64,000 bases of DNA, from assembly GCF_013315265.1 (NCBI RefSeq), contig NZ_JABUFE010000007.1:1-64000 (forward strand), written 5' to 3'. Below the pieces are notes generated by a model, which worked only from the letters and a program-made list of their open reading frames with translations, did no database searches and had not been told where the DNA came from. Made by a program: the position numbers and the translations under genes. Position 1 is the stretch's first letter. Each line of letters opens with the position of its first letter. Below are positions 17,673 through 26,405 of this stretch, piece by piece. Source of the stretch: Parasulfitobacter algicola. Its GTDB lineage: Bacteria; Pseudomonadota; Alphaproteobacteria; Rhodobacterales; Rhodobacteraceae.

Positions 17673-18938
17673 ATGGCGAACAACTCTGGTGGCGACGGTA
17701 AAAACACCTTGTATTGCAGCTTTTGCGGCAAAAGCCAGCATGAGGTGCGCAAACTGATCGCAGGTCCGACCGTTTTTATTTGTGACGAGTGTGTCGAACT
17801 TTGTATGGACATTATTCGCGAAGAGACAAAGACAGCTGGCCTGAAAGCCGCTGACGGTGTCCCCACCCCGAAAGAGATTTGCGAAGTTCTGGATGATTAC
17901 GTGATCGGCCAAATGCACGCCAAACGTGTGCTGTCCGTGGCTGTCCATAACCATTACAAGCGTCTGAACCATGCCTCGAAATCCGGTGATATCGAACTGG
18001 CGAAATCAAACATTATGCTGATTGGCCCCACAGGCTGCGGTAAAACGCTGCTGGCACAGACCCTGGCCCGCATTCTGGATGTGCCGTTCACCATGGCCGA
18101 CGCCACAACCCTGACCGAAGCCGGTTACGTGGGCGAAGATGTCGAAAATATCATTTTGAAGTTGCTTCAAGCCAGCGAATATAACGTCGAACGCGCCCAA
18201 CGCGGCATCGTCTATATTGACGAGGTCGACAAGATCACCCGCAAATCCGACAATCCGTCGATCACCCGTGACGTATCGGGCGAAGGCGTGCAGCAAGCCC
18301 TGCTGAAAATCATGGAAGGCACCGTTGCCAGCGTCCCCCCGCAGGGCGGCCGCAAGCATCCACAACAGGAATTTCTGCAGGTGGATACAACGAACATCCT
18401 TTTCATCTGCGGCGGCGCATTTGCCGGTCTGGACAAGATCATCGCAGCACGCGGCAAAGGCTCTGCTATGGGCTTTGGCGCCGATGTGCGCGACAATGAC
18501 GATCGCGGCGTGGGTGAACTGTTTGGGGAACTTGAACCCGAAGATCTGCTAAAATTCGGCTTGATCCCGGAATTCGTGGGCCGCCTGCCCGTTATTGCCA
18601 CCCTGGAAGATCTTGACGAAGACGCGCTGGTGACCATTCTGACCCGGCCAAAGAACGCGCTGGTCAAGCAATACCAGCGTCTGTTTGAACTGGAAGATGT
18701 CGCCCTGACCTTTACCGAGGACTCTTTGTCGGCGATTGCAAAACGCGCAATCGAACGCAAAACCGGTGCACGTGGTCTGCGGTCCATCATGGAAGATATC
18801 CTGCTGGATACCATGTTTGATTTGCCCGGCATGGACAGCGTCAGCGAAGTTGTCGTCAACGAAGAGGCCGTTAAAACAGATGCAGCACCTTTGATGATCC
18901 ACGCTGATCGCAAGGAAGAACCCGCCACTGCAGGGTAA
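17673..18938 (+). CDS. clpX: ATP-dependent Clp protease ATP-binding subunit
   Basis: A 421-residue ClpX. The N-terminal zinc-binding domain has Cys15, Cys18, Cys37 and Cys40 (YCSFCGK and FICDEC). The AAA+ module shows Walker A GPTGCGKT, pore loop GYVGED, Walker [11 protein letters not shown], the RKH loop in [10 protein letters not shown] and a sensor region GARGLRS. It unfolds ssrA-tagged and other substrates and feeds them to ClpP. It follows clpP directly. The ridA-type gene starts 7 bases after its stop, so the two may share a transcript. Confidence 0.98.
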   Translation: MANNSGGDGKNTLYCSFCGKSQHEVRKLIAGPTVFICDECVELCMDIIREETKTAGLKAADGVPTPKEICEVLDDYVIGQMHAKRVLSVAVHNHYKRLNHASKSGDIELAKSNIMLIGPTGCGKTLLAQTLARILDVPFTMADATTLTEAGYVGEDVENIILKLLQASEYNVERAQRGIVYIDEVDKITRKSDNPSITRDVSGEGVQQALLKIMEGTVASVPPQGGRKHPQQEFLQVDTTNILFICGGAFAGLDKIIAARGKGSAMGFGADVRDNDDRGVGELFGELEPEDLLKFGLIPEFVGRLPVIATLEDLDEDALVTILTRPKNALVKQYQRLFELEDVALTFTEDSLSAIAKRAIERKTGARGLRSIMEDILLDTMFDLPGMDSVSEVVVNEEAVKTDAAPLMIHADRKEEPATAG

Positions 18939-18945
18939 TCCCACA

Positions 18946-19323
18946 GTGACGACACGGCGAATTTCATCCGGCTCAACCTTTGAAGACAGCATCGGGTATT
19001 CCCGGGCTGTCGTCACAGATGGCTGGGTCTTTGTGTCCGGCACGACAGGCTATGACTATGCCACCATGTCGATGCCCGCAGATATCGAAACGCAATGCCG
19101 CAACACGCTGGACAACATCCAAAAGGCGCTGAACGACGCGGGCTGCAGCCTGGATAACGTCGTTCGCGTTCGTTATATCGTGCCCGATCCAACAGAATGG
19201 CCAAACTGCTGGCCGATTGTGTCACAAGCCTTTGCAACGGCCCGTCCAGCCGCCACAATGATCGCCGCAGCCCTTCAAAACCCGGATATGAAGATCGAGA
19301 TTGAAGTCACCGCCAAGATTTAA
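18946..19323 (+). CDS. RidA family protein (YjgF/YER057c/UK114)
   Basis: A 125-residue RidA-fold protein starting with GTG 7 bases after clpX. The family signature is present: the strand [10 protein letters not shown], the Asn/Leu-rich helix [12 protein letters not shown], and the conserved Arg in VVRVRYIV that binds the carboxylate of imine intermediates. The C-terminus lacks the usual P-x-G-A-x-V-E end and instead has [14 protein letters not shown], so it belongs to a Rid subgroup other than canonical RidA. Rid proteins are trimeric deaminases of enamines or imines from amino acid metabolism. Coupling with clpX is probably only positional. Confidence 0.88.
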   Translation: MTTRRISSGSTFEDSIGYSRAVVTDGWVFVSGTTGYDYATMSMPADIETQCRNTLDNIQKALNDAGCSLDNVVRVRYIVPDPTEWPNCWPIVSQAFATARPAATMIAAALQNPDMKIEIEVTAKI

Positions 19324-19430
19324 ACCAAACAGCAAGCTGGTATCACGTTAATGCGGAAATAACTGTTGTGCGGACGAACCCAGTCTTCATTGTTCACTTG
19401 CCAAAATAGTTAATCGGTGATGTTTTGTGA

Positions 19431-19573
19431 GCATTCTCAGGGCGGGGTGAAATTCCCCACCGGCGGTAAGCAACATCAATTGTAAGCCCGCGAGCGCCTT
19501 CTTTTTGAAGGGTCAAGCAGATCAGGTGTAATTCCTGAGCCGACGGTTAAAGTCCGGATGAAAGAGAATATGC
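19431..19573 (+). promoter_or_regulatory. FMN riboswitch (RFN element)
   Basis: The RFN consensus is clear: gcattctcagggcggggtg, then attccccaccggcggta, agcccgcgagcg, cagatcaggtgtaattcctg, agccgacggttaaagtccgg and atgaaagagaat, with P1 formed by gcattctc and gagaatatgc. It lies upstream of ribH. Downstream, cgcttcac (about 19578) and gtgaagtg (about 19621) can pair around the ribosome binding site leader, so FMN probably controls translation initiation. No U-run terminator is present. Confidence 0.95.
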
Positions 19574-19646
19574 ACCCGCTTCACATCCTGTGGAGTGGCT
19601 AGCATGTGATCGCCTTGGGTGAAGTGTCACGATAAAGGAGATGACT

Positions 19647-20081
19647 ATGACACACACCCGATACGCCTTCATCAAAGCAAGATGGCATGCCGATATTGTC
19701 GATCAAGCATTAATAGGTTTTAAGCAAATAATTCCCTCCAATCAGATAGATGTCTTTGACGTTCCAGGCGCTTTTGAACTTCCGCTTCTTGCGCGTCGAT
19801 TGGCCAAAAGTGGACAATATGATGCGATTGCGGCGGCGGCTTTTGTTGTCGATGGGGGGATATATCGACATGATTTTGTGGCACAGGCTGTTGTAAATGG
19901 ACTAATGCAAGCCGGATTGGAGGCTGATGTTCCAATTCTATCCGTATCTCTGACGCCTCACAATTTTCATGACACAGAGCATCATACCAGCATTTACCGC
20001 CAACATTTCGTTTTAAAAGGACGTGAAGCAGGTGAAGCAGCACTTGCATTTGCGAAGACGCTAAGAAGTTTGGCGGCCTAG
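19647..20081 (+). CDS. ribH: 6,7-dimethyl-8-ribityllumazine synthase, type II
   Basis: A 144-residue lumazine synthase. ATG at 19647 is preferred over the in-frame ATG at 19641, because the AAGGAG sequence ends at 19640 and would leave no spacing for the earlier start. Motifs are the GAFELPLLARRL phosphate/ligand region and FVVDGGIYRHDFVA, with Tyr-Arg-His at the active site as in the RibH2 group. The enzyme condenses 5-amino-6-ribitylamino-uracil with 3,4-dihydroxy-2-butanone 4-phosphate in riboflavin synthesis. It stands alone under an FMN riboswitch; other rib genes are outside the window, so this is probably a second, regulated ribH copy (inference). Confidence 0.95.
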   Translation: MTHTRYAFIKARWHADIVDQALIGFKQIIPSNQIDVFDVPGAFELPLLARRLAKSGQYDAIAAAAFVVDGGIYRHDFVAQAVVNGLMQAGLEADVPILSVSLTPHNFHDTEHHTSIYRQHFVLKGREAGEAALAFAKTLRSLAA

Positions 20082-20400
20082 ACTGAGTGCAGCGGTATCT
20101 TAAAGCCGCTGCACTTAATCATTGGTGATCGTTAACAGGTCGGATCAGACTTTATTGCCGGTTCAGCACATCCGCCCTGAAGAAACATCCGATATTGCGT
20201 TTTTTCGTATCGATAACTGAAATGGAAGATCGGTGAAATTCAGGAAATCGCTTTAGAAAATGAATTGCATATATACCGTGAAAATCATTTGGCGGTGCAT
20301 GATGTGATAAGCGACTTTACAGATTTTACAGATACATCTGTGGCATGAAAATTTAAAATATGACAAAGTCGAATTTCGATTTTGTTCAAGGAATCCAAAT
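20082..20400 (+). other. stretch after ribH: weak terminator hairpin and a short coding-like fragment
   Basis: Bases 20087-20095 (gtgcagcgg) pair perfectly with 20106-20114 (ccgctgcac) just after ribH, but no T-run follows, so termination would be weak or Rho-assisted. From 20223 to a TGA at 20346-20348 one plus frame reads like protein (WKIGEIQEIALENELHIYRE) but has no usable start codon, so it may be a decayed gene. The rest is AT-rich and leads to the gene at 20401. Confidence 0.45.
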
Positions 20401-20799
20401 TTGAAAATTAGAACAAAAATTTTTCTAGGTCTCGTTGTGATAACATGCCTGGGGACAGTTTTTGTCAGCAGTCAGAAAACATCAAAACCATTTTGCGAGA
20501 TTTATCAGGATGGTGTTTGGGCAACAAATGGGTCGTATTGCATTACAAACCTTTGCTATTACGAAGGTGATTGTGGGGTTCGGGCATTCCCAGCGGCTTA
20601 TTGTGATCAACTACAGATCGGTGATCACATTGGGGAAGTTTATCTTCGCCTAGGGATGCCGTCTGACATCAATCACGATCAACATTTATGGCCCGCTAGC
20701 AAAGCGAGTTCAGAAATTGGTGTTAGGGCAGAATTTAAAAACGATATGTTGATCGCACTTGAATGCAGGGGCTACCCTTATACCGAAAATCAGGGTTAA
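20401..20799 (+). CDS. small exported protein, BamE/OmlA-like fragment suspected
   Basis: A 132-residue protein starting with TTG, preceded by AAGGA eight bases upstream; no ATG lies at the beginning of the frame. Residues 5-24 are a hydrophobic signal or anchor (TKIFLGLVVITCLGTVFVSS). The mature part has seven Cys residues (for example NLCYYEGDC), likely disulfides in the periplasm. The segment LQIGDHIGEVYLRLGMPSD resembles the start of the BamE/SmpA fold (G-x-S-x-x-E-V-x-x-L-L-G-x-P). No enzyme motif is present. It is AT-rich relative to its neighbours. Function unknown. Confidence 0.65.
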   Translation: MKIRTKIFLGLVVITCLGTVFVSSQKTSKPFCEIYQDGVWATNGSYCITNLCYYEGDCGVRAFPAAYCDQLQIGDHIGEVYLRLGMPSDINHDQHLWPASKASSEIGVRAEFKNDMLIALECRGYPYTENQG

Positions 20800-20871
20800 T
20801 AAGGCAGAGTTTTGTACAAAAATTTAAGTACAAAACACATGTACAAAATATACAAAACTTTGGTTTTCGGA

Positions 20872-21351
20872 TTATTCGTCCAGTGATCCGTGGATGGCAA
20901 ATTGTTCCATTCCGGCGTCCTGGGCCTCGATCGTGCGAAAGCTTTCCTTGACGCCGGCTTCGGTCAATTCGCGCTGGACTGTGACCAGTGTATTGGGCTC
21001 CTGATCTTCACACAGTTCAGCCATATGGGCCAGTTCTTCCTTGGCAACGTTTGTGGCCGCGTCCAGCGATGGCGCCCCATAGACATCGACAAAATGTTGC
21101 GCAAGGCTTTCTATCAAAGCATTGAATTCGTTGTCTTCTATCTGAGTTACGGCAACAAATGTCACCCGGCCAAAGGTCTCGACCCCCAGCCACCCATTCG
21201 CAAATGCCTGCCGCGCTTTACCGGTCAGGTCGGCTTCGCCCCAGTTTGAAAATTCAAAGCCGCCGCTAATGGCCCATTCACCGGTGCGTGCAGGATTGTG
21301 AAAGATACGCGTGTCGCTTTCATCAAAGTGGATCGCACGGGCCAGTTTCAT
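20872..21351 (-). CDS. DUF6505 family protein
   Basis: A 159-residue soluble protein, matching in character a Rhodobacterales family annotated DUF6505: MKLARAIHFDESD at the start, RTGEWAISGGFEFSNW in the middle and a long acidic helix at the end (KEELAHMAELCEDQEP). No catalytic motif is visible. It is the last gene of the minus-strand run mrp-(DUF4444)-this gene, starting 4 bases after the previous stop, so it is co-transcribed with the formate dehydrogenase accessory genes. A helper role in cofactor or Fe-S maturation is inferred from context only. Confidence 0.7.
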   Translation of the reverse strand: MKLARAIHFDESDTRIFHNPARTGEWAISGGFEFSNWGEADLTGKARQAFANGWLGVETFGRVTFVAVTQIEDNEFNALIESLAQHFVDVYGAPSLDAATNVAKEELAHMAELCEDQEPNTLVTVQRELTEAGVKESFRTIEAQDAGMEQFAIHGSLDE

Positions 21352-21355
21352 AGTT

Positions 21356-22063
21356 TTATCCTTTTAGAACAGTGCTTAACGGGATCAGATGGGTGGTTTT
21401 ATCATCGCGCAGCAGCATACCGAAATTTTCGTCAACACCCAGAAATGTACCCGACAGATCGCCCCGTGTCACCGGTGCACCAACGCCAAAAGCCAGGCCG
21501 TTCCATTCACGATGCACCGGTGCCGTACCATCATCAAGCCAGCGATTGATCCACACCAAAGTGTGCCGTGACCAGCTTTCCAGCAGACGGGTCTGATCAA
21601 CCTCGCCGCAGCCTTCTTCAAAAAGTGCTGTTTCTTCAGGGATTTGCCCCGGCGCACTGCCAGATCGAATGAACGGAATATCCAGGCCGACAACCAACCA
21701 ATCGGGCGTCGCTTCGGGATTGGTGTCAGAAGTCGCAATCGTCAATTGCCCACATGCCGCACCATTCACCAGAATGCCGCCATCCCACATCAGATGAACC
21801 GCCACTTCCGGCGGGGCCAACGCACCAAGCGCACTTTGCAGACCGATGCCGCATAGGGGCAACATAACAACTGCCTTTGACAAAGGCACTTCAGGCGCAA
21901 AGACCATGGCCGCCCGCAGACGATCCGCCTGTATATTATGCACGACCAGTCCAGCGTCACAGCCTAACGCAGAAAGCGCCTGTGCTTTTTCAAACGGATC
22001 ATCAGCCCCCGTTACCGCCTGACCTTGCAGCAAAGGTGGAAATGTCGGTTCCATAATTGTCAT
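21356..22063 (-). CDS. biotin/lipoate--protein ligase family protein with DUF4444 domain
   Basis: A 235-residue protein with the catalytic fold of biotin/lipoate ligases in a degenerate form: LSKAVVMLPLCGIGLQSALGAL and the strand HLMWDGGILVNGAACGQL, equivalent to the W-P-N-D-V...K-I-x-G region but with Gly-Gly-Ile in place of the usual residues. The C-terminal part, GDLSGTFLGVDENFGMLLRD, is the DUF4444 beta-barrel. It overlaps mrp by 4 bases. The family occurs beside formate dehydrogenase genes in this group of bacteria. Whether it still ligates a cofactor is unclear because active-site residues differ. Confidence 0.8.
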   Translation of the reverse strand: MTIMEPTFPPLLQGQAVTGADDPFEKAQALSALGCDAGLVVHNIQADRLRAAMVFAPEVPLSKAVVMLPLCGIGLQSALGALAPPEVAVHLMWDGGILVNGAACGQLTIATSDTNPEATPDWLVVGLDIPFIRSGSAPGQIPEETALFEEGCGEVDQTRLLESWSRHTLVWINRWLDDGTAPVHREWNGLAFGVGAPVTRGDLSGTFLGVDENFGMLLRDDKTTHLIPLSTVLKG

Positions 22064-23127
22064 GCCTGGCCAGCCTTGATCAGATCGCGGGCCACTTTGC
22101 GAAACGCGGCGGCCTGCGCACTGTCGGGTTTGGACACCACAATCGGGGCACCCCCATCTGCGGCAAGACGAATATCGAGATGCAGCGGAATTTCAGCCAG
22201 CAGCGGCACGCCAAGCTTTTCAGCTTCTTTCACTACGCCACCATGGCCAAAAACATGCTCTTCGTGACCGCAAGATGAACAAATATGCGTCGACATATTT
22301 TCGATCATCCCGATGATTGGCGTTTTCATCTGGTTAAACATATCCACGCCTTTACGGGCATCAATCAGCGCCACGTCTTGGGGGGTCGAAACGATCACCA
22401 CACCGTCCACTGCAAATTTCTGGGTCAGCGTCATCTGAACATCACCGGTGCCGGGTGGCAGATCGACGATCAGAACATCCAACGCGCCCCATTGCACCTG
22501 CGTCATCATCTGTTGCAAGGCACCCATCAGCATCGGACCACGCCAGACAACGGCCTGATCATCATTGGTCATCAGGCCAATTGACATCATCGTGACACCG
22601 TGATTGCGCATCGGCAGGATCGTTTTGCCATCAGGGGATGCAGGGCGACCCGACACGCCCAGCATACGCGGTTGCGAAGGACCATAAACATCGGCATCCA
22701 GCAATCCCACACGCCGTCCTTCGGCAGCCAGCGCACAGGCCAGATTGGCCGAAACCGTCGATTTGCCAACCCCACCCTTGCCCGATGCGATACCGATGAT
22801 CCGGTCAACGCCAGGAATTTTTTCAGGACCCTGTGGTTCGGCCTTGCGCCCAATTTTCAGATCAGGCGGGGCGGCAGGTTTGCTGTGGGCCGTCATAACA
22901 ACAGACACAGATGCGGCCCCGTCCAGCGCTTTCACTTTCTGCTCGGCCTCGGCGCGGGCAGGTTCCAACTTGGCTGCACGGGTCGGATCAACCTCAAGCA
23001 CAAAACGAACAGCACCGTCATCCACGGTCAACGCCCGCACCATGCCAGCCGAAACAATATCCTGCCCACCAATCGGGTCGGAAACAGTTTTCAGCGTTTC
23101 CAATACTTTATCACGCGTAAGTGTCAC
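22060..23127 (-). CDS. mrp: Mrp/NBP35 family Fe-S cluster carrier ATPase
   Basis: A 355-residue ApbC/Mrp protein. An N-terminal MIP18-like domain (LETLKTVSDPIGGQDIVSAG) is followed by a Lys/Pro linker and the deviant Walker A GKGGVGKST at about residue 115. The Fe-S binding pair is CSSC in HICSSCGHEEHVF. It binds and transfers 4Fe-4S clusters to apo-proteins in the cytosol using ATP. It sits one base from the DUF6494 gene and overlaps the ligase-like gene, inside the formate dehydrogenase locus, where several multi-cluster proteins need maturation. The specific client is inferred. Confidence 0.95.
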   Translation of the reverse strand: MTLTRDKVLETLKTVSDPIGGQDIVSAGMVRALTVDDGAVRFVLEVDPTRAAKLEPARAEAEQKVKALDGAASVSVVMTAHSKPAAPPDLKIGRKAEPQGPEKIPGVDRIIGIASGKGGVGKSTVSANLACALAAEGRRVGLLDADVYGPSQPRMLGVSGRPASPDGKTILPMRNHGVTMMSIGLMTNDDQAVVWRGPMLMGALQQMMTQVQWGALDVLIVDLPPGTGDVQMTLTQKFAVDGVVIVSTPQDVALIDARKGVDMFNQMKTPIIGMIENMSTHICSSCGHEEHVFGHGGVVKEAEKLGVPLLAEIPLHLDIRLAADGGAPIVVSKPDSAQAAAFRKVARDLIKAGQA

Positions 23128-23128
23128 C

Positions 23129-23329
23129 TTATGATCGTCCCTCGATCTTGCCTGTCACGACATGTTCGACATCCAATCCATCAATGGTCAGCACCACTTT
23201 GGCCTCAAATGTCTTGCCAGCCGTCGTGTCTGCACCCGCTTTGCGCATGGCATCTTCTATCGCCTGCTGCGACGTCACACCGACCTGCTTGAGAAACTTG
23301 CGCATGCTCATGTTGAACTCTTCGCTCAT
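23129..23329 (-). CDS. DUF6494 family protein, 66 aa
   Basis: A 66-residue soluble protein with a helix (SMRKFLKQVGVTSQQAIEDA) and a beta-hairpin end (EAKVVLTIDGLDVEHV), matching the small DUF6494 family. It is the first gene of the minus-strand run leading into mrp, with one base between the genes. The cytochrome gene at 23367 is divergent, leaving only 37 bases for two promoters. The function is unknown; constant linkage with mrp and formate dehydrogenase genes suggests an assembly factor (inference). Confidence 0.78.
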   Translation of the reverse strand: MSEEFNMSMRKFLKQVGVTSQQAIEDAMRKAGADTTAGKTFEAKVVLTIDGLDVEHVVTGKIEGRS

Positions 23330-23366
23330 TTTTCAGTCCTCCCTTTTTTGTAAACACAGTTGACGC

Positions 23367-24149
23367 ATGAAAGCTTCGCCCTTTACCCTTAACGGACAAC
23401 TCATCACTGGAAACGGGGCCAAGCTGCGCGTCATAGTATCCATAGTTCTATTATGCCTGACTGCAAGCATTGTCAGCGCCGATGACAAGCGGTTTAGCCT
23501 GACCGCCCCCGACTTTTTGCGCAACAGTGGTTTTCTGCAGCACATTCTGCCGCGATTTTCGATGAAAACCGGGATCAAGATTGATGACGGCGACGGGCTT
23601 GTTTTTCAGACCAGACCTGCGGGCCAGGTCGTTTTTTCCAGCCAAGGCACACACTATTTTCTGGATGGCGTTGATACCAAGGCTGAACAACGCTTTCGTG
23701 ATTGGCTGATCTCTGACATCGGGCGTCGTACGATTGAAAGCTTTGAAAACGATGCAGGCGTTACATTTCAAGCGGTTGCAGAACAGGCCGAAACTGTACA
23801 AGCCGCTGACTTTACCGGGGATGCAATCAAAGGTGAGACACTGTCGTTGGCGCTTTGCGGTCGCTGTCATGTGGTCAATGATACCAACCGCATGAATGAT
23901 ATCGGATCGACGCCCTCTTTCGCTGTTCTGCGGACGTTTTCGGATTGGGACGTTCGGTTTCAGATTTTTTACACACTGAAGCCGCACGGCGCGTTCACCC
24001 AGGTTGATGGGGTTACCGATCCTTTTGACCCCCTGCGCCCTTCGCCCATTGCGCCAATCGCGATGACCATTCAGGATCTGGACGCCATCATTGCTTTCGT
24101 CGCAACAGTGCAACCTGCTGATCTGGGCGCACCGATCCAACATCAGTGA
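23367..24149 (+). CDS. periplasmic cytochrome c with a shrunken TupA-like binding-protein module
   Basis: A 260-residue exported protein with a hydrophobic signal at about residues 21-38. One heme c site is present, CGRCH at 164-168, followed by a short cytochrome domain. The part before it is unusual: residues 53-72 match TupA 37-56 of this locus (10 of 20 identical, sharing NSG and ILP), and residues 110-126 match TupA 242-258 (F-x-D-W-L...G...I). The first and last pieces of a solute-binding protein thus remain without the middle. It may carry electrons from formate dehydrogenase. Its stop overlaps the convergent ferredoxin gene by 7 bases. Confidence 0.8.
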   Translation: MKASPFTLNGQLITGNGAKLRVIVSIVLLCLTASIVSADDKRFSLTAPDFLRNSGFLQHILPRFSMKTGIKIDDGDGLVFQTRPAGQVVFSSQGTHYFLDGVDTKAEQRFRDWLISDIGRRTIESFENDAGVTFQAVAEQAETVQAADFTGDAIKGETLSLALCGRCHVVNDTNRMNDIGSTPSFAVLRTFSDWDVRFQIFYTLKPHGAFTQVDGVTDPFDPLRPSPIAPIAMTIQDLDAIIAFVATVQPADLGAPIQHQ

Positions 24150-26101
24150 TCTTTGCGTTTGCTGAAATAATCATCGGTGGTGCGAACGGCAGGGCGTTCC
24201 TTGCCTGTAAACGGGTTGTTTTCCGAATGATATTGCGCTTGCACACGGCAATTGTCGCACATTTGGATCATCTTGGCCGCATCACTGGTGGCAAACATTG
24301 CATGCTTACCGGCCAGCTTTTCAGTGATCTTTTCAATGGTCGACTTCACACCGAACAATGATCCGCATTCAATACAGGCAAAGGGTTCTTCTTCGTTCAG
24401 AACCCTCTGGTCAAACGCGGTATCGGACGTATCAAGTTGCGGCTTCAGTTCAATCGCGTTTTCAGGGCAGATGTTTTTGCACAGACCACATTGCAGACAG
24501 GCGTCTTCCTGAAAGCGCAACTGCGGCATATCCGGATTATCGACCAGCGCACCGGACGGGCAAAGGGACACACAAGACAGACACAATGTGCAGGCATCCG
24601 TATTGACAAGCACCGCACCATAGGGCGCATTTTCCGGCAGAGGAATGGGCGTATCGGCATTGGGTTGCAGGGCCTTACCGGCCAGGCGCGCGACCTGGCG
24701 GCGTGTTCCAAGTGTCAGCACGGGTTCTGCAAGAGCAGATGGCGTATCTTGATCATAAAGCACATCGCACAGCTGATCGGGATCAGCCAAATCCAGCAAT
24801 CTGATCACATCCTTACCCGCGATGGCCACTGCAAGGGTCTGTTCACGTTCCAGAACATCGCGTTCGGATTTCGGCGACAACAACACATCAATGCCAGCAA
24901 AGCCGCTGGCCAAAGCCGCCAGCATTTCGGCGTGACCAAATCCGGACAGCGCTTCGATGTCCAAAGGGATCACATCGGCGGGCAAACCGCGCCCAAAACG
25001 GGCCGCCAGCGATATCATTTGGGTTCCGAAATCGCGATCACAAACCAGAAGGCGGGGCTGTTCACCCCCAGCCTGACGGTATGTACGCGATAACGTATCG
25101 ATGCGGCGAAACAGGAAATCGACAGGCGGATCATCATAGGTAATCGCCCCGGATGGACACAGCGCGGAACACGCACCACACCCAGCACAAATCATCGGAT
25201 CAATTGCCACATGGTCGCCATTTGGCGTGATCGCACCGGTTGGGCAGACGTTCAAGCAATTGGAACACCCGATTTGCCCTGCCCGCGAATGGGCGCACAA
25301 GCTTTCCTGCAAGGCGACATAAAACGGCTTTTCAAATGTTCCGATCAGCTGTGACGCATCCAAAATCCCTTTGGCCACCGACTTTGGATCACGTGGATCA
25401 GCACGCAGATATCCATTGCGTTTTTGTGGGGCTGGCACCATCGCGGGCTTGCCTGTTAGGTCCAGCAGAATGTCACATTGGGAAATGGCCCCATCTTTGG
25501 GCGCAGTCATTTGCAGCGCACCGCGTCCACCTGGAATGATCTGTTGCAACGCATCAATGCGCACCTCAAATCCGCCCAAAGCGCCCTGTACCCCCCGCAA
25601 AGCTCCACGAATGACATCAAAATTGCGATGCCACGGTAGATCGGGATCATCGATAACAAGTACGGTGACACTTAACACGTCGCACAGCTGTTCAGCAGCG
25701 GGTAAGACGATATCAGATGGCCCAACAATCAGGCACATGCCTTCGGAAATGACATCAACGACCTTTGGGCTTGGCACAGTCAACTGTGCTTCGGCCAACA
25801 GTGCTGCCATTTTGGGACCTGCTCTTTCCCCATCATCCGACCACCCCGCCCGGTCGCGCAGATCGATGAAATCTGGCACATTGGTGCCCAACTCGGCTGC
25901 CAGCTCTTCGAACCTTGGGCGTTCCTGTTGGCAAGCGATAATAACGTCGCTAGCCGTCATTTCTTTGGCCACAGATTCGATTTCACCCATGCAAAGGGCC
26001 GAATGAATGCGCGAACACACCAGACCGGTCGCCTGCCCGATCGCATCCCGATTGATCGACTGCGTTCCGGTACAATCGCATAAAATCAGCTTCTTTGGCA
26101 T
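24143..26101 (-). CDS. multi-cluster 4Fe-4S polyferredoxin of the formate dehydrogenase locus
   Basis: A 652-residue soluble protein from ATG at 26101 (MPKKLILCDCTG), chosen over an ATG 24 bases upstream because of a nearby GGAAG. Four ferredoxin-type motifs are visible: CSNCLNVCP and CAGCGACSALCP near the middle, CTLCLSCVSLCP and CLQCGLCKNICP near the C-terminus. Further Cys pairs lie at CIECG and MCDNC. Between them is a region resembling HdrA/MvhD-type domains. It probably moves electrons between formate dehydrogenase and another partner, or serves as a cluster scaffold. It is divergent from the DUF3305 gene. Such genes are regularly found beside FDH3-type clusters; the exact role is unknown. 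Confidence 0.82.
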   Translation of the reverse strand: MPKKLILCDCTGTQSINRDAIGQATGLVCSRIHSALCMGEIESVAKEMTASDVIIACQQERPRFEELAAELGTNVPDFIDLRDRAGWSDDGERAGPKMAALLAEAQLTVPSPKVVDVISEGMCLIVGPSDIVLPAAEQLCDVLSVTVLVIDDPDLPWHRNFDVIRGALRGVQGALGGFEVRIDALQQIIPGGRGALQMTAPKDGAISQCDILLDLTGKPAMVPAPQKRNGYLRADPRDPKSVAKGILDASQLIGTFEKPFYVALQESLCAHSRAGQIGCSNCLNVCPTGAITPNGDHVAIDPMICAGCGACSALCPSGAITYDDPPVDFLFRRIDTLSRTYRQAGGEQPRLLVCDRDFGTQMISLAARFGRGLPADVIPLDIEALSGFGHAEMLAALASGFAGIDVLLSPKSERDVLEREQTLAVAIAGKDVIRLLDLADPDQLCDVLYDQDTPSALAEPVLTLGTRRQVARLAGKALQPNADTPIPLPENAPYGAVLVNTDACTLCLSCVSLCPSGALVDNPDMPQLRFQEDACLQCGLCKNICPENAIELKPQLDTSDTAFDQRVLNEEEPFACIECGSLFGVKSTIEKITEKLAGKHAMFATSDAAKMIQMCDNCRVQAQYHSENNPFTGKERPAVRTTDDYFSKRKDH

Positions 26102-26405
26102 GTCTTCCACCCTGTTTCCGGTCATGACTGTTTATTAGTAGTCCATTTCATGACCAGAAGCTAAGAAACCTTGGATTCGTTCCAAGGTAAAGGCTTTCCA
26201 AAGGTCAGATACGTCCTATGGATGAAATTGCGTCAAATCGACACAACCCATCTTGAAAAAGACCAGTATTTAACGTGTTTGCCAGCCTCATCTCTACGAC
26301 CTACGTCTAGTACGACGAAATTTACTTGGAACTTCGGTAGTTTTTGCAGCATGCTATTTCATACGCATCCATGGGGGTGTGTTTTACGGGTAAGGGAGGC
26401 GTCAT
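26102..26405. promoter_or_regulatory. divergent control region between the polyferredoxin and fdh accessory genes
   Basis: This 304-base stretch holds no supported gene. A hairpin ccttgga/tccaagg with a 5-base loop lies at about 26169-26187. A second imperfect inverted repeat occurs around ctacgacctacgtctagtacgacga-like sequence near 26298-26323 (left half tacgacct, right half agtacga). TAAGGGAGG at 26391-26399 is a strong ribosome binding site for the TTG start at 26406. Promoters for both directions must lie here; none can be assigned by eye. Confidence 0.5.
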
